Positions 45,190 through 58,476 of a stretch of DNA of 64,000 nucleotides are shown here, piece after piece; within the stretch, counting starts at the first letter, position 1; every line of letters starts with the position of its first letter. This stretch comes from Carya illinoinensis (Eukaryota > Streptophyta > Magnoliopsida > Fagales > Juglandaceae): contig NC_056760.1 of the NCBI RefSeq assembly GCF_018687715.1, forward strand, positions 7,601,501 to 7,665,500, read 5' to 3'. The translations under genes and the position numbers were made by a program. Under the pieces are notes generated by a model, which had not been told where the DNA came from, did not search any database, and saw only the letters and a list, made by a program, of their open reading frames with translations.

Positions 45190-47010
45190 GACATTATGAT
45201 GTCCTGTTTTTACGTGTATTTTCACTGAATGAGTATTTTAATGTAATTAATATATTGGTTCTTTTATTTTAATTTATTGTATTTTAATTGGATTTATTTT
45301 AGTTTGTTTTTGGATTTAAAATTATGTTGTCGTTTTTATTAGTTATTTATTATATTTTAGCTTGATGTGGTATTTAAATTATTTTAATCGTTTTATAGCT
45401 TTTAAAATTATTTTCGTTGGATCAGTTTCTTGACTCAAGATGTAATAATTGGATCTCACTTTCTTTATTTCCTTTTTCTTTTTTCTCTTTTTTTTTTTAT
45501 CCTTTTTTCTTTTTTTCTTCTTTTTTTTTTTTTCTTCTTTTTCCTCCCCTGCTTTCCCCCCCAGCCCGTGCAACCCGAACCCCCCTCTCCCTCCGACCGT
45601 TCCTTTAGCCCACCCAGCCGGAGCCACCTCCAGCCGCCGTGACCCACCTCCACCTCCGGCATGTCCCCCCCACACCGGCGAGCTCTACTGCACAGGTGGT
45701 GTGCTACACCGGCCACCCAATCTCTCTCTTTTCTCCTCCAAACAAATAGGTTTTCAAGCCTTTTTATCCTCTTTGAGCCATCATACACGGCCAAATCAGC
45801 CACCAAGCACCACCAATGGATTCACCACATCAAGAGCTTCCTCCCCATATCTTTCTTTTCCCCTAACACTCTCTTTTTCTTCGATGGGTCTCCATAGCTA
45901 GAGTTTCGGTTTCACCACCACCATCTTGTTCCTCTCATCACCATGACCTTCTCCAAGAAATTTCATGACCAACGGAGTTGTGTATAGCTCTCACTCTCCC
46001 TTGGCCTCTTCTCCTCAAAGTTGGTCGATTTCCACCATGCGCCGCCACCCACGGCCAACTCTCACTTCCAATAGCTTCATAAACCTCTCTAGCCCATTCC
46101 CTATCAATTTCAAGTCTTGGTTTGTCCCCGTTCGAAAGTGGGTATTTTACAACCCACGACCACAGTGTAAAATACACAGTTACGTTACTTTTTATCTGCC
46201 GTTTACAATGTCGTGATCCTTCAAAAAATACCTTATAGCACTGTAAATCAATGTTTTGAATACCGTACCGGATGGCGTACCGGTCAAGGCACTGGAACGA
46301 AATATTTCGGTACCGGTACCGTTTCGTGTACCGTTTCGGGATAGTCGATATATAAATAAATTATATATATAAATATATATATATATAAATTATATTTCAA
46401 AATAATAATTTATATATGAATAAATTATACATGAATACATATGTATATATAAATTATAAATAGTCTAATATGAATTGGGGTAAAAAAATAAGATTATAAC
46501 TTAAAAAAATGAAAAAAAAAAAAAATGAAGGCCGAAATACCGGCCGGTACAGGCCGGTACAGGCCGAAATACAGGCCGGTACGAAACAGGTACCTTACCT
46601 GTACCGGCCTGGTGACCGGTACGGAATGTACCGGCCGGTACGGTACGATACCAAAAACTATGCTGTAAATATTTTCCAAACTCTATTTTAGATTTAAATA
46701 TATTTTTTTGCACTTACAATAAATTATTGGACTGGTTGGTTGATTCCGGACTGAATCAGAGGAGTTCGGGGGTCGGATGGATTGAGGACGGAGTTGTTTG
46801 GTTTTGTTGTTTTGTGATTGGTTGGATGTTTTACATCTTGAGGCGTGCATTGCATGATGCATTCATGTGCATTTTATTTAAATTGAGAAAATCCAGTTTT
46901 AATCGTGTAAATGGATTTTCGGGTGCGTGTGTATCACGACCCCAAGCCAGGATGGTGTATTATACCGCATTAAATGCACTGACAGTGAGCTTTGACAAGT
47001 GATTCCAGCG
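45190..47010. repeat. Candidate LTR-retrotransposon remnant, boundaries not found
   Basis: A 1.8-kb block of different composition: T-rich start (tgatgtcctgtttttacg), a CT tract, then a C-rich section (45545-45700) whose translation is a spurious Pro-rich protein, and a G/T-rich end. This resembles long LTRs of plant gypsy elements, but I found neither paired ends nor a flanking duplication. It is interrupted by the MITE at 46249. Confidence 0.3.
46249..46662. mobile_element. hAT-type MITE with CCGGTAC-rich body, copy 2
   Basis: 414 bp flanked by the perfect 8-bp duplication CTGTAAAT (46241-46248, 46663-46670). Ends are CAATGTTTTGAATACCGTACCG and, inverted, CATAGTTTTTGGTATCGTACCG. It is closely similar to the copy at 19814-20240 along most of its length, including gtaccggtcaaggca and gggatagtcgatatataaa. 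Confidence 0.93.
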
Positions 47011-47866
47011 GGAGATCTTGCCCCCAATATTAAATGTAACAACATGTCATCAAGGTAGGAGTAGACACCCAAGTACAAGAAGAACAACGACCCCATCAGG
47101 AAGATGGAAGTATACAAGCCCTAACATGGATACAATTTGGGGGTCTTCTCACTTACTCTCTCTATCTAGAGCTAAAACTAACTTAAGTATCATATGTGTT
47201 TTCTAGCAAGCACTCTAAAGTCTAAACCATCAAGCTTCCTTATCTCAAGTGATCGTAACGCTATGCGAAACACATCATTAACATAAGATTTTTTTTTTTT
47301 TTATTTATAAATTTTTTCAAACATTTTTAACAAGTTTGTTTCATTTACAATCTATTTGAAGGTTAGAAATTTTCAAGAAATTTGTTGCGGATTTATTTTG
47401 ATCGCCGGGTCTTGGTTGCTTTAGATTATATAAAGCAATATGGTTTGTTTTTGTTTTTATTTTTGTTTTCTTCTTTACTTTATGGGATGAGATCTTTCAC
47501 ATGGTCTATTCCAGTTAATAAAAGAATGCTTGCTCTGACTCACCAACTTCCACCGCCAACTCCTCATTTCCAGGATTTAAAGAGTAATAGATGCCTTCAC
47601 ATCATTGCCATATTCCTGTCGTCGATTTCACTCTTCAATTTTATTTTTTCACAAATTATATAGAGTGAAAAAGTTGTTATATATATATAGTGAAAAAATA
47701 AGGGTCGGGACTCATCTTTTAAATTATTTTAAATGCCAAGTGTTCTTAACAAAATATATTTACTGATTTTTCAACGTAAATTAATTTGTAAGCTCTTTTA
47801 TTTGACTATGCATTATTTTCTCTTCCAACCCAACACGGTACCGTCTCCCGCGTCCTATCTCTCAAC

Positions 47867-48040
47867 CTACTCACTTTTTTCACTAACATTTGAAATATTC
47901 TGTTTGAATACTGAGATAATCTTAAATATATTATAAATACTAATAAAAATATAATAATAAAATATTAAATAATAATAAATAGTAGTATATAATAATAAAA
48001 AATAATATATAATAGTCAGTATTCACCACCCTGAGTCTTG
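47867..48040. mobile_element. MITE family B, copy 3
   Basis: Left end ttcactaacatttgaaatattc, right end gtcagtattcaccaccctgag, with an ataataataaatagtag-type core like the other B copies. Confidence 0.35.
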
Positions 48041-48196
48041 ATTTACTCTTTTTTTTAACAAAAAAATATTTATTATTAAAAAAAATTTATTTTATACGAA
48101 TCTCATATTTAATTATTTTTTTTTAATTTTTTTAAGAATTTATACTGTGCTCTAGAAAACTTAAAACTCTATAACTATACAACTCAACAAATTACT

Positions 48197-48365
48197 TAAT
48201 TTGGTTATACAGTTGAGATACGATGAGATAAAAGTTAAAAATTAAATAAAATATTATTAAAATTTAATTTTTTTTAATATTTTTAATTTTTTTAAAATTT
48301 TAAAATATTAAATTATTTATTATATTTTATATAAAAATTTTGTAACGATTATCTACCAAACCCCA
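48197..48365. mobile_element. MITE family A, copy 6
   Basis: It opens with TTAATTTGGTTATACAGTTGAG, with agttaaaaattaaataaaatattatt and aaattatttattatattttat inside. The right end is degraded. Confidence 0.65.
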
Positions 48366-51300
48366 AACCAGGTTTTATAATATGTACGGACACGTTTTGA
48401 TCTACCGACACATAGTTGGACATTGGTGTCCGTAGAATTAGAACCTTCGTCTTGCTTTGCTAATAATGGAACTTCACTTTAATTTGAAGGCTCGAGTGCC
48501 CTACCATGAAATTTATTTTCTAAGTTCACATTCCAAAACAAATAAGGGGTAATTAACAGTCAGAGAGTACTTTTCCCGACCCATTTCAGACTAACTCTAC
48601 CTGATTAATTAATAAGAAAGAATGTCCCATAATCACTTTTAAAAGTTATTTTTATGTAATTTTTATTTATTTTATTTATGTGATTGATTTTATTATTTTT
48701 TTAATATAAAATAATTATTTTGACTAATATTATCAATAAAATATATAAAAAATACGTAAAAATAACTGTACGTAATAATTTATATCATTCCACCACATCC
48801 ATTTTCAATAATTAAGAAAAAAATCCCTGATATTAAACAATAAGAAAGGGACATTTTAACTATTTATAATTCATAAATCGCCACCCTTTTAGACCAGTGA
48901 TACAAAATGTCAAAAACCCTTTTAAGATTACTTATTTAGTTATTCGTATACACCAGGAAAGTATCACTATGCCACAAATTGACTAATGTGTGATGCTGCG
49001 AATTATCTCTTTTGTCACACTCGTAGAGTCATATATATGTCCGTCCGCGAATCATCGCCTTTGTCAAGTTGCATCATTCAATTTTCATTTTTCTTCGCAC
49101 GGCACCTTTCTTCGATTGATACAAGTGTCATTTTGCAGACGAAATGACAAAAAAAATAAGGCTAAGCAGCCGGCATTGACCGATCATCGAAGGGAAATGC
49201 CTTTCAAGTCACATATTTTTAATGATTATTATTTAAATTAGAATCTTGATTCATTTTATAAGTATTAGGTTGGAAAAAGAATTGTTTTGCATATATTTCT
49301 AGCCTGCATATTTTAAGTGACTATTATTTAAATTCAGATTTTGATTATTAAAAAATTATTAATATTTATTCATCATTCATGCTCACACAATTTTTAAAAA
49401 ATAAATTAATGAATAAAAGCAGATGTGACCTTCACATTAAATAATGCACAATGCACGGTGCTCTAACCAATTGGGCTTACAGGCCAATGCTTGCAGCAAC
49501 TACTACATAAATGTAAGTTTTCCTGTCAGCTTCTTGATTAATTCCTTCTTTGCTTTTGAGTCGTATGTATATGAAAAATTCTATTTATTATATTATTATT
49601 TTATTAAATATAATATAGTATATTTATCATCATTAAATGATCATTTATTATATACTTTTTTATCATCTAATGATAATAAATATGTTACATCTTACTTAAT
49701 AAGATGAAAATATAATAAAAGTATGGTGTATAACATTATTCGATCGATATTACTATTGACTTAATTGGGTTTGATCCTGGATAACTTAAGTAATTGCCCA
49801 ATCTAAACAAATAGGAGTAAAACTCGCCCTTATTCTATAAATCTCAAATAAGCTAAAAAAACGTGTTTGAAGAAAATCAAATATATTTTTTCGGCTAATA
49901 TAGAATAAAATTTGAATTAAAAAAAAAAGGATCAATGGACGAAAATGTCCATACAAATTTTAGATAATTACAACTTTCATACTTTCAAAAATATCGTCAT
50001 AATTTAAAAAAAAATCAAATAATCGTCATTTTTACATTATAAAATACTTTTTAAATTTGTTTTCAAACAAATGTAACATGTTTAGAAGTGCTTTAAATAT
50101 ATAATTACCAAAAATTAAGTAAATTTTTAATAGTAAAACTTATTACTTAAGTTATAAGAGCATTCACATCCAGATGAACAATTTTTTTTCCCAAATTTGA
50201 GCTAAAAATCATATTTTCTAAAATGTTTTCCTAAATTTTACTCATTATTTCAAAACCTCTTATATCTCATTCTCTATTCTTTATCTATTCTATTATAATA
50301 AATGTTTTCTATTATTTTTGTATTATTTTTACAACTCCTTTATTTATACATTTTTAACTACTGATCATTTTTTGTTCTTTCGGGAAAAGATGAAAGAAAA
50401 ATTTTGATCTTTTTTTTGTCTAGATTTTCGAAATTATTTAATTTTGTTGACCCATGTTTTTGATTTTTCATCCGATTTTTTTAAACTACTCATCTCTCTA
50501 AATGATAATATTTTTGAAATAAGTAATTTCGTAATAATAATATTATAAAAAAAATCATATTTCACAAATGATCCATTTAAAAAAAAAAAGGGATCATGAC
50601 ATTTTTTTTCTAATTTCAACTATAACAAATATGAGCGTGAGAAAAAGTATAGATGATACTATGATAGGAAAAAGAATTTAATTTATTTTTTAGAATAAAA
50701 TATTTATAAAAAGTGATTTAAGAATGAACAGTGACTCCCTATTTTTGAGGAGACTATTTGCATCTCAAAACCTTTATCTAAAATAGGGAATCGAATGGGG
50801 AGGGAATTTTGTAAACAAGTTAAATTTGTCTGCTAAAATTTAGAGATTTTGGTTTTTTGGGAGGGTTTTATTTAGAAAAGTTCTGCTATACATTTATTTT
50901 TACGTATTCTTTGTGCATTCCATTGATATAGTTGGCCAAAACATTTATTTTATATTAAAAAAATTATGAAACCAATCATAATAGTGGAGTATACAATGAA
51001 TATGCAAAAACAACTGTACATTAAATTTTTGTATTTTTAGAACTCATTCGAGTTCTTGACATCCGGTTACAGTACTTATCGGCTAGACAAAGACAGAGAG
51101 CTTGATTTCAAATTTCTTCTTTTAATAGCTTAGGGTCTTAGAGTATTAGCAATGGTCTACTCATTACTAAGTCTAAAATTTGGATAAAAGTTGAGGTTTT
51201 GGCTACAACCAAAGTCATTGAAGAAATTAGTCCACATTAAACTATCCATTCTAAAGTCAAAATAATAATATAATATTATGTATTTTAATAATAATTTTTT

Positions 51301-54300
51301 AATATTTTGTATATACACTTCATATATTAATTAAGAATTTAATTTTTATCTAAAATTATTATTTTCCAACTATTTTTTTTTCTCAACCTAATTATTCAAC
51401 ATAATATTTTTAAAGTAAATTAATATTTTCGAGATAAATAGTGACAGGCCAAATTTAAAAAAAGTTTTAAAATTACTGTAACTTAAAACCCAAACTATGA
51501 AATTTTGATTACTCCAATGCAGACTATTTTCACTCTTCTTAGCCAAAATTTGACTTGGCAATGCCAATGCTCTAAGAACTCTCATGAAAAGGCTTTACTT
51601 TAAAAATGCCCTTATAGGTATTCTCAAACAATATATGATATCTTCAAAAAATTTACCCGAGGCTCAGGGCTATTATAAATTTACATACAATAAGGAGAAT
51701 TCAATACAACAGCGGGGAACCCTATATTGCTAACTTACAAGTGAGAAAATGCTATGATCAGCCATATCCAACGATGTTTCACTACTGTAAAGATCCTCAC
51801 CATACTGAAAAGAAAGGCCACTCATCTATATGGTTTTTTGTTTTTTTCTAATTTATGGTTTTATCATGTATATATTGTGTTATTTTCTTTTACACTAAAT
51901 TGGAAAAGTCGCGATCTGAAACTTTCACTCAAAATTTACACCCACCACATCACAACACTCTCCGTATGCGAGAGGCTCATGTGTCTCTCATCATGTTGCT
52001 CCCAAGTCCCACGAGCCATGCACCACGAGTACTCCACAACTCTTAACCATCACAAATCCTACCAACAGATTTTTGGTCTCAAAAGGCTACAAATTAAATG
52101 GATCTCACAGACTCACCCTATTTCATTATCATTGGCCCATGAGTCTCACATGCGCAATTATGAAAGTTAGAGTGGGTTCATTTTAAAATCTGGTAGTTGA
52201 CAAATCACATGGCATGCAGAAAACTCATCAGGTTTCGAAAAATTTCTACACATCAAAAGGTATATTGACTCATTATCCCAATCGTAGATACCAAGGAGGC
52301 TTGTGATTGCCGAGGTCTCGTATTAATTAATCCAAACCCTCTAATTTGTACCCTCTTCACTTCAGTTTAAGAGTTTTTAGGTCCATGTAAATCTTAGTTT
52401 GATGGCCGTATAAGAGAATCTAAACGATTAGAACTAATCAAATTGTCCCTAGCTAGGTACCAGGATAAGGAACAAATAACATTAAGATATTTATACAAAC
52501 ATGTTTTAAATTGAGGATATTTACGTAAAATTATGCCGATAAGTTAATTTTTAAAAATGTCATTCATTTAAAATATAGTTGTATAAAAGATTGTATAAAC
52601 AGATATACGCCTTATTATTTTTAATAAGGATTGTATTTTTTGATTGGATAGGTACACTTTGATGATTTCATTATTATTTAAAAGTGGACATTTTTATTTA
52701 TATATTAAGAATATCTCAGATAATTTATAAATATAAATAAAATAATTTGAAAATATTTAAGAAGAATTATGCTCTCAAACATATCTTAATTACTTGTCCA
52801 AAAGGTGGGCTCCTTGACTTCATAAGGGAACCCTTTCAGTACCTTTTCATGAAAATCATGGAGATTGTTTTTCAAAGTCGAAATGATGGTAGGATATTTC
52901 AACAAGTAGCTATAGGAAAAATCGTGTTGAAAAACATATATTCTTTCGAGCTCTGATGAGCAAAAAGAGTGATAAACCACATACAAACATGTGAAACTTA
53001 AAACCAGCCAAAAGAGTATAATTGATTGTCTTGAAGAGTTCATCTAACCTTTCAAAAAAATGAAAATGATCAATTATTTGGCTGTCATCGTACGAATAAG
53101 ATTATTTAAAGCTCGCTGCCAATCATTTATATTCTCTTCGTGGTGGAAAATACATGCAGTACTGTTTCGTGATAAAAACACCCCATTGGCGTGCAGGTCA
53201 GTTGTAGGGCGCAAAAGATAGAGCCCAGAAAGGAGATTAATCAATATGTGCTATATTCAATGTTAAGATCAGGCATGAATTATTTGACAATCACTTTTCC
53301 TTCACGTAACCATCATATCGCCGACTTCCCACATTCTCCGTTATTGTTGTATCTTCTTTTAGACTTTCCAAGGATTCATCATTTCTTCGATGCGTTTTAT
53401 TTGTTCTGTTTTGTTCTGTTTCGGGGCAAGTGCCATTAATCTCTCAATGGCAATCAGCCAGATCATCCAATATGCTTGAAGTCAATTATATCTCAGTACC
53501 ACGATGCATGTCTGAATCCTTCGAACTTGTCACAATCTAGGGGAGAACTTTTTACTTCGATCCATTCTAAAAAGTAGAGTACAAAGACAGGCTTACAGCC
53601 GCATCATGCGTTGGTTAAAAGCAAAAATATCTATTTCCTAATGTTAGATACATTTTGTTCAAATTTGTATAAGTTTATTTATAAAAATATGAACTCTCTA
53701 AGAAAAAGTAAAATTTTCATACTTTGATCTCATTTTTTACAAACAATTTGTATGTAATTTATGCATTTGAGACCTATATATCATTTCTCATATTTTTTTT
53801 CTTGAAAAGACGTACATGGTTTAGCACCTGCCTTACGGAGCCCGTCATGCTATTGCTAGCAACATCTGCCTCTGATTCGGCTAAATACATAGATACAGTA
53901 AAAATCCAGTAATTCCAGCTCGCCTATGATCATCATCTGCCCCCAAAGCCTAATTTATTCCATGCTTGGCCACATAAATCGGTCCAAATTCAAATAAATT
54001 AATATTGTGAAAAGATTTGCATGCATGGCCCCAATCATGAAAATAAGAAAACTCGAGAGTCGAGACGAAAAAATAAACATGGGAACTTTTGTGTGTTTTG
54101 CACCTAGAAATTGTACTGTTAGATAAGGTTATATCAAATTATTTCAAGAAGAGAAATTTCTACAATGTTAGATTTTTGCTCGTTTTACAGCTTATGTCAC
54201 TTTGTTGTTTGTACTTCTACGTCATTTAGAAGGCTACTGAGCCTCCTAGAAAATTTCACGCTTTAAGATCAAGAGATTTAAATGATTTTTCTAGAAAAAC

Positions 54301-54643
54301 ATAGATAAAGTGGAGGTTTTTTTTAGACTTTTCCACATTCTAAAATAATGTATGTAAACTTTTATTTAAAGAGTTTTTATAAGGAAAGTTAAGTTAAATT
54401 AAATTCCTTGAAGACGTGGTAGTGGTAAGGGAGTTAATTAATAACTTCGTATCTATATAGACCTAACATGAGTCGGGGGGTTTACCCATCACCAACATGT
54501 ACATTATTCAAAGCTAGAAGATGGTGTAATCTCAAAGCTTTCCGGATTGTATAAACTAAACCCACCATACCTAGCTAGCCTACACATATGAAGTCCTATA
54601 TATCTCCCAATTAAACCCTATTATTCCAAATACTATATATAAG

Positions 54644-54952
54644 ATGGCCAATTACTTGAATCACGGTAAATCATATCTGGTTTTGACGCTGATCACAATT
54701 TTGGTCATACCAGTAGTACTAATGTCATCCAGAGTTTTAGCAATTTGCAGTACCAACGTGCTGCCGGAATGATCTAAAAGGCAAGAGCTCCTTATAAGTG
54801 GCAGTGCCTGGCGCTTGAGTATCATGAGGTGGTATCCCCTTCCCATGTCCTAGCCAAGCATCGTATCCCGTCGCCTTCGGGTCCAAGCCATAGAGGCCTC
54901 AGGCCACAAAGGACCCATTTCCTCTAGGCTTCTCTTACGAGTAACGGATTAA
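54644..54952 (+). pseudogene. Broken PIP-type secreted peptide gene (candidate)
   Basis: The ATG at 54644 opens 42 codons that read as a signal peptide: a basic start (NYLNHGK), then a long hydrophobic stretch (YLVLTLITILVIPVVLM), then RVLA. A TGA stops it at 54770. Six bases on, another frame (54778-54901) is open and contains SGPSHRG. After one extra base at 54901 the first frame resumes and reads G-H-K. Together this would resemble the SGPSxxGxGH signature of PAMP-induced peptides (PIP/PIPL) but for two compensating frame shifts and the stop. An intron is unlikely: the only in-frame splice I could build would be 47 bases. It may be a decayed gene, or intact with base-calling errors. Moderate to low certainty. 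Confidence 0.4.
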
Positions 54953-57900
54953 CAAAGTTTTCTAGCATTGCTATTACTTTCTTAATTAAATTGCCAATCC
55001 TCGGATCAGCTGGCAATTAATCATTTTTTGTTAGGCATTTATGAGGACATGGATCGATTTTGTTAGGCATTTAATTCCTAAATAGTGTTACTAATGAGTA
55101 CTTGAACTGGGACCCTCGGTTCTTTCTTAGATGTATAAGAAAATTAGCACAATGTGATGGAGACTATGCGTCTCATGAACTGGGAGCTCATTGTTTTTTA
55201 ATTTTTCTCACACTTCCCCTCTACTTTTGGGACCAAATCCCCTCTAGAAATGAAAAGCAAATGAGAGAATCGAAAAACAAAAAAGATAAACAGAGAACTG
55301 ATCAACGTATTTGATATAAATTTGGCTCTAGCCTTTGAACGAACATAAATCAATCTCCTTAGTAATAGAGAGGAAAGGGCTCAGAGAAATTACCAACTGA
55401 TGCATATGGGAAATACTCATTCATATCCTTTTCAGAACAAAATGTCTCATTGGAGGCATTCAAGTTCTTCTCTCTCAAGAGGCATTCATGTTCTTTTTTG
55501 CTCCTCCCTCCCTCTCCCTTCTGGCTTGTCTAGAATTTGTTCAGTTTGTTTTCTATTCGTCTTTTTGTAGTTTTCTGTCCATAGTAAGGAGAAGCACCGA
55601 TCTACCACCTTCAGGCTCTCAACAACAGCCACACACTCTACTACAGGTCTCTTTGGCCGTCGATCTTTCATTGGGTAGAAGAAGAATGCCAAACAGAGTG
55701 GCGCTTGAGCCACACACATGGCACCAAGGGGTGCTTGATAACGACATGCGCGGCATTTCTAGGGCCAGTGACCTTGGATCCTTTGGACCCGACCATCCTC
55801 CATTCTTGTAGCATGGCACGTGGCTCCCACGCACCGCCATTGTCCTGGGCAATCATCCGCCGGTGATTCGGTGCATATCCAATTTGCTATATTCCTATGT
55901 TTTTACTTTTTCTAACCAAGGATCGTAGGAAAAAGGTAGTGGAAGTCTCTAGTAACCAATCCAGACTAGCAAAATGCAGTACACATCACTTCACTGTGAC
56001 TTCTAGCTGCAGTCTTACAGGCCGTTTTCGGTCTGTATCAAAATTGTTTTAAGTAACTTTCCCTTGTGGAAAATGGGTGGGGGTAAAATCATTGACTCTA
56101 GATCTACCTTTTTTTTTTTTTTTTTTTTTTTTTTTTCGTGTTGTATTTGCTAGTTTGGGATGAATGTTGAGGCCTCCCACCCTATTGACTATTTATCCTA
56201 TAACCATTAAATATATCTATAATATGCTTGCTTAGAAAAAAATTTTCTCGTTGGAAATAGCAAAATTCTTAAAATATCCAAACCAAGTTTTCTTCTAAAA
56301 TACCAACTATTTCTTTTCAATATTTTTTTAAAGCAAATTGATGCGTGGCTTTTTTGGTAATTGATGCAAGGTTTGTTTGGAAATATAACTATTTTCAGAT
56401 ATTTTCAAACTACTTCACTATAGTTCATAAATTATTTCCTAACTATTCACTACTATTTTGTTACTATTTACAAATTATTTAGTTATTATTTACAAGTTAT
56501 TTGAGATTTTCTTAGTATCCAAATAGAGCTTGAGAGTCCAACATCCTTATGCTCAAATAACTAATTAGGGGTTGGTTCAAACACTTTCCAAATCCAATTT
56601 AGGAGGTGGGGTCAACCACTCATGAAAACATGTTACAGCGGTAGTATGACCTAGGGCGCCTCATGAGGTGACGGCCTCAAATGGTAGCGGAGTTTGGCCA
56701 CCACCAAAATTGGGTTCTAGAGGTGGATGGACTACGGCCTGCCATCTTATTGGGGCGGCCCCTACCTTCAATTGCCACCTCAAAAATATTAAAGAATTCT
56801 TTTTCAGTTTTTAGAATTTGAGATTTTGTTTTTATTTTTTTAAACAATTACATTCTTTACCCTAAGAATAAAAGCTAAAATACTGACCAAATTATGCATT
56901 TACCATTCCATTTTAGATACCTAACCAAATGTGGCCTAGAACTTCAATGCTAATCCGATTCTTTGGTGGCTTTATATACAAAGAATATGGCCCAGATCAA
57001 AAGTGTCTCTACACTGCAAAATCGGAAAGAAAAAAATGACATATCGATCATGCATGACACGATCATTGGACAGGCGTGTAAAATGCACAATTAGAAGGCT
57101 TTCTTCATTGCTGACTCTTTTAGTCTTTACAAAAAGTTGGCTTAATAATATTAAAACAGGCCTTTTTGTCCATCTCTTTTATGAAAATCGTGGAGTTGAT
57201 TTTTCCAAGTCAATATAAGGCGAGATTCCTTTGAGTAAATAAAAGACCTGCTTTGTGCATAACACACGGCATTACTTGTTGAGGATCGAGCTTCGAATAA
57301 TGTCCATCGTAAGTGTCACATTCCATATATCTTCTGGTCATGTACGTATGGGGATGGATCGGTAAGCGCGCACTCATTCCATCGATCTTTCGATTCGAAG
57401 TTGCATTAAAGTGCTTTCCCAATTTGTATTTTATTGAGGTCAAATTCCACCTTCTCGACCCTTGTTAATTTATGGGGTCAAATTGAGAAACGTCCCCTTC
57501 TGCGAAAGTGTTGCATTAATTTGACGAAGTCACGAAACAGTGCTCAATAATAAATTTAACCCCCACTTCCCACTTTCCCCACCATTTACCTCTAATATTT
57601 TCATTTTTCTTCATTTAATTGTCAAATGTACACTCGTGATAAATTTGATTTTTTTATTGGTGCCTTTTTTTTTAGGCAGGGGAAATTCAACAACCAATTG
57701 TCTCACATATATCGTCCCATGTATGCTTGAGGTGGGTATGTGAAGGTGCATGCCAACTGGCTCAAGAGGTATCGGCGTTTGATATGATTTTATCGGTGTA
57801 CATGTTATAATTAATTGGTATATAATACGTGTGAAATCGTTTATTAGGCAGATTTTGAACCCTGGGGAATGAAAATTTATAATATTAATGCCGTATCATA

Positions 57901-58173
57901 CTTGTTTTCCATCTAGCTAGCTTCTCAGAAAGTTTCCAGCTGATTTGAAAATCAAAGATCATATATATATAGTCATACTTTGATAGTCATGAGACCGCGA
58001 CCGACTGCCCTCACGTTTTCTAGCCCCCCCATTAAATATACATGCGTACGTGGCATCATACTAAATTTTTCCCGATACTGACTTGTAAGTCATACGTAGC
58101 CCAAGAATGGCGAATATGTGCAGACACTGTTTTCTTCTACGTAGTCCATTGAATTTTAGGCCTACGAAAATGA

Positions 58174-58319
58174 CACGTGCGGTCTTACGTCAGATGTCAA
58201 AGAAGTACTGTCGATTAAAAGGATGTTTACTGCATGCAGTGCGTTGCCCACGTGATGCAGTTGACTGGTGAGCTTACAACCCATTCACATTTACACGTTC
58301 ACTGATGCAGACATAAATA
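58174..58319 (+). promoter_or_regulatory. Promoter-like stretch without a known gene
   Basis: Within 150 bp lie CACGTG at 58174 and 58249, TACGTCA at 58186, TGCATGCA near 58231, TTGACT (W-box) at 58261 and a TATA-like ATAAATA at 58313. About 65 bp past the TATA-like site, an ATG at 58384 opens a 30-codon frame. Confidence 0.35.
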
Positions 58320-58383
58320 GGAGGAATAAGCAGAAATTGTTGAAAGCATCGATTCACAGCTCTGTAATCCACCTAAACTACTC

Positions 58384-58476
58384 ATGATATACAAATCATT
58401 TGTAAAAATTGGTCGCCTAATTTGTTCTTTTCTTGAAAGTTTTATCGATCTTAGGGGATTATATTCTCTTAGCTAG
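58384..58476 (+). CDS. Small open frame of 30 codons behind a promoter-like stretch
   Basis: It begins MIYKSFVKIGRLIC and ends LYSLS at a TAG. Not recognised, and it has no clear signal peptide. Its only support is the regulatory-looking DNA just upstream, so it could equally be the start of a non-coding transcript or chance. Confidence 0.15.
   Translation: MIYKSFVKIGRLICSFLESFIDLRGLYSLS

Noticed and set aside
45379..45901. Lys-rich and Pro/Phe-rich frames on both strands
   Set aside because: They arise from CT and C-rich tracts, show no family motif and overlap in several frames at once.
45190..47010. Solo LTR with defined ends
   Set aside because: I tested TG starts at 45197 and 45200 against possible CA ends near 46935-47010 and found no matching 5-bp flanks.
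49427..49487. tRNA-like stretch (minus strand, caattggttagagcacc)
   Set aside because: Only the D-arm side is recognisable. No anticodon arm, T arm or acceptor stem can be paired, so at most it is a fossil.
51754..52170. 138-residue frame
   Set aside because: No recognisable domain, A/T-rich composition like its surroundings, and no regulatory context.
54758..54804. Intron joining the signal peptide to the SGPS frame of the PIP-like gene
   Set aside because: It would be 47 bases long with a weak donor, shorter than plant introns normally are, and would not mend the second shift at 54901.
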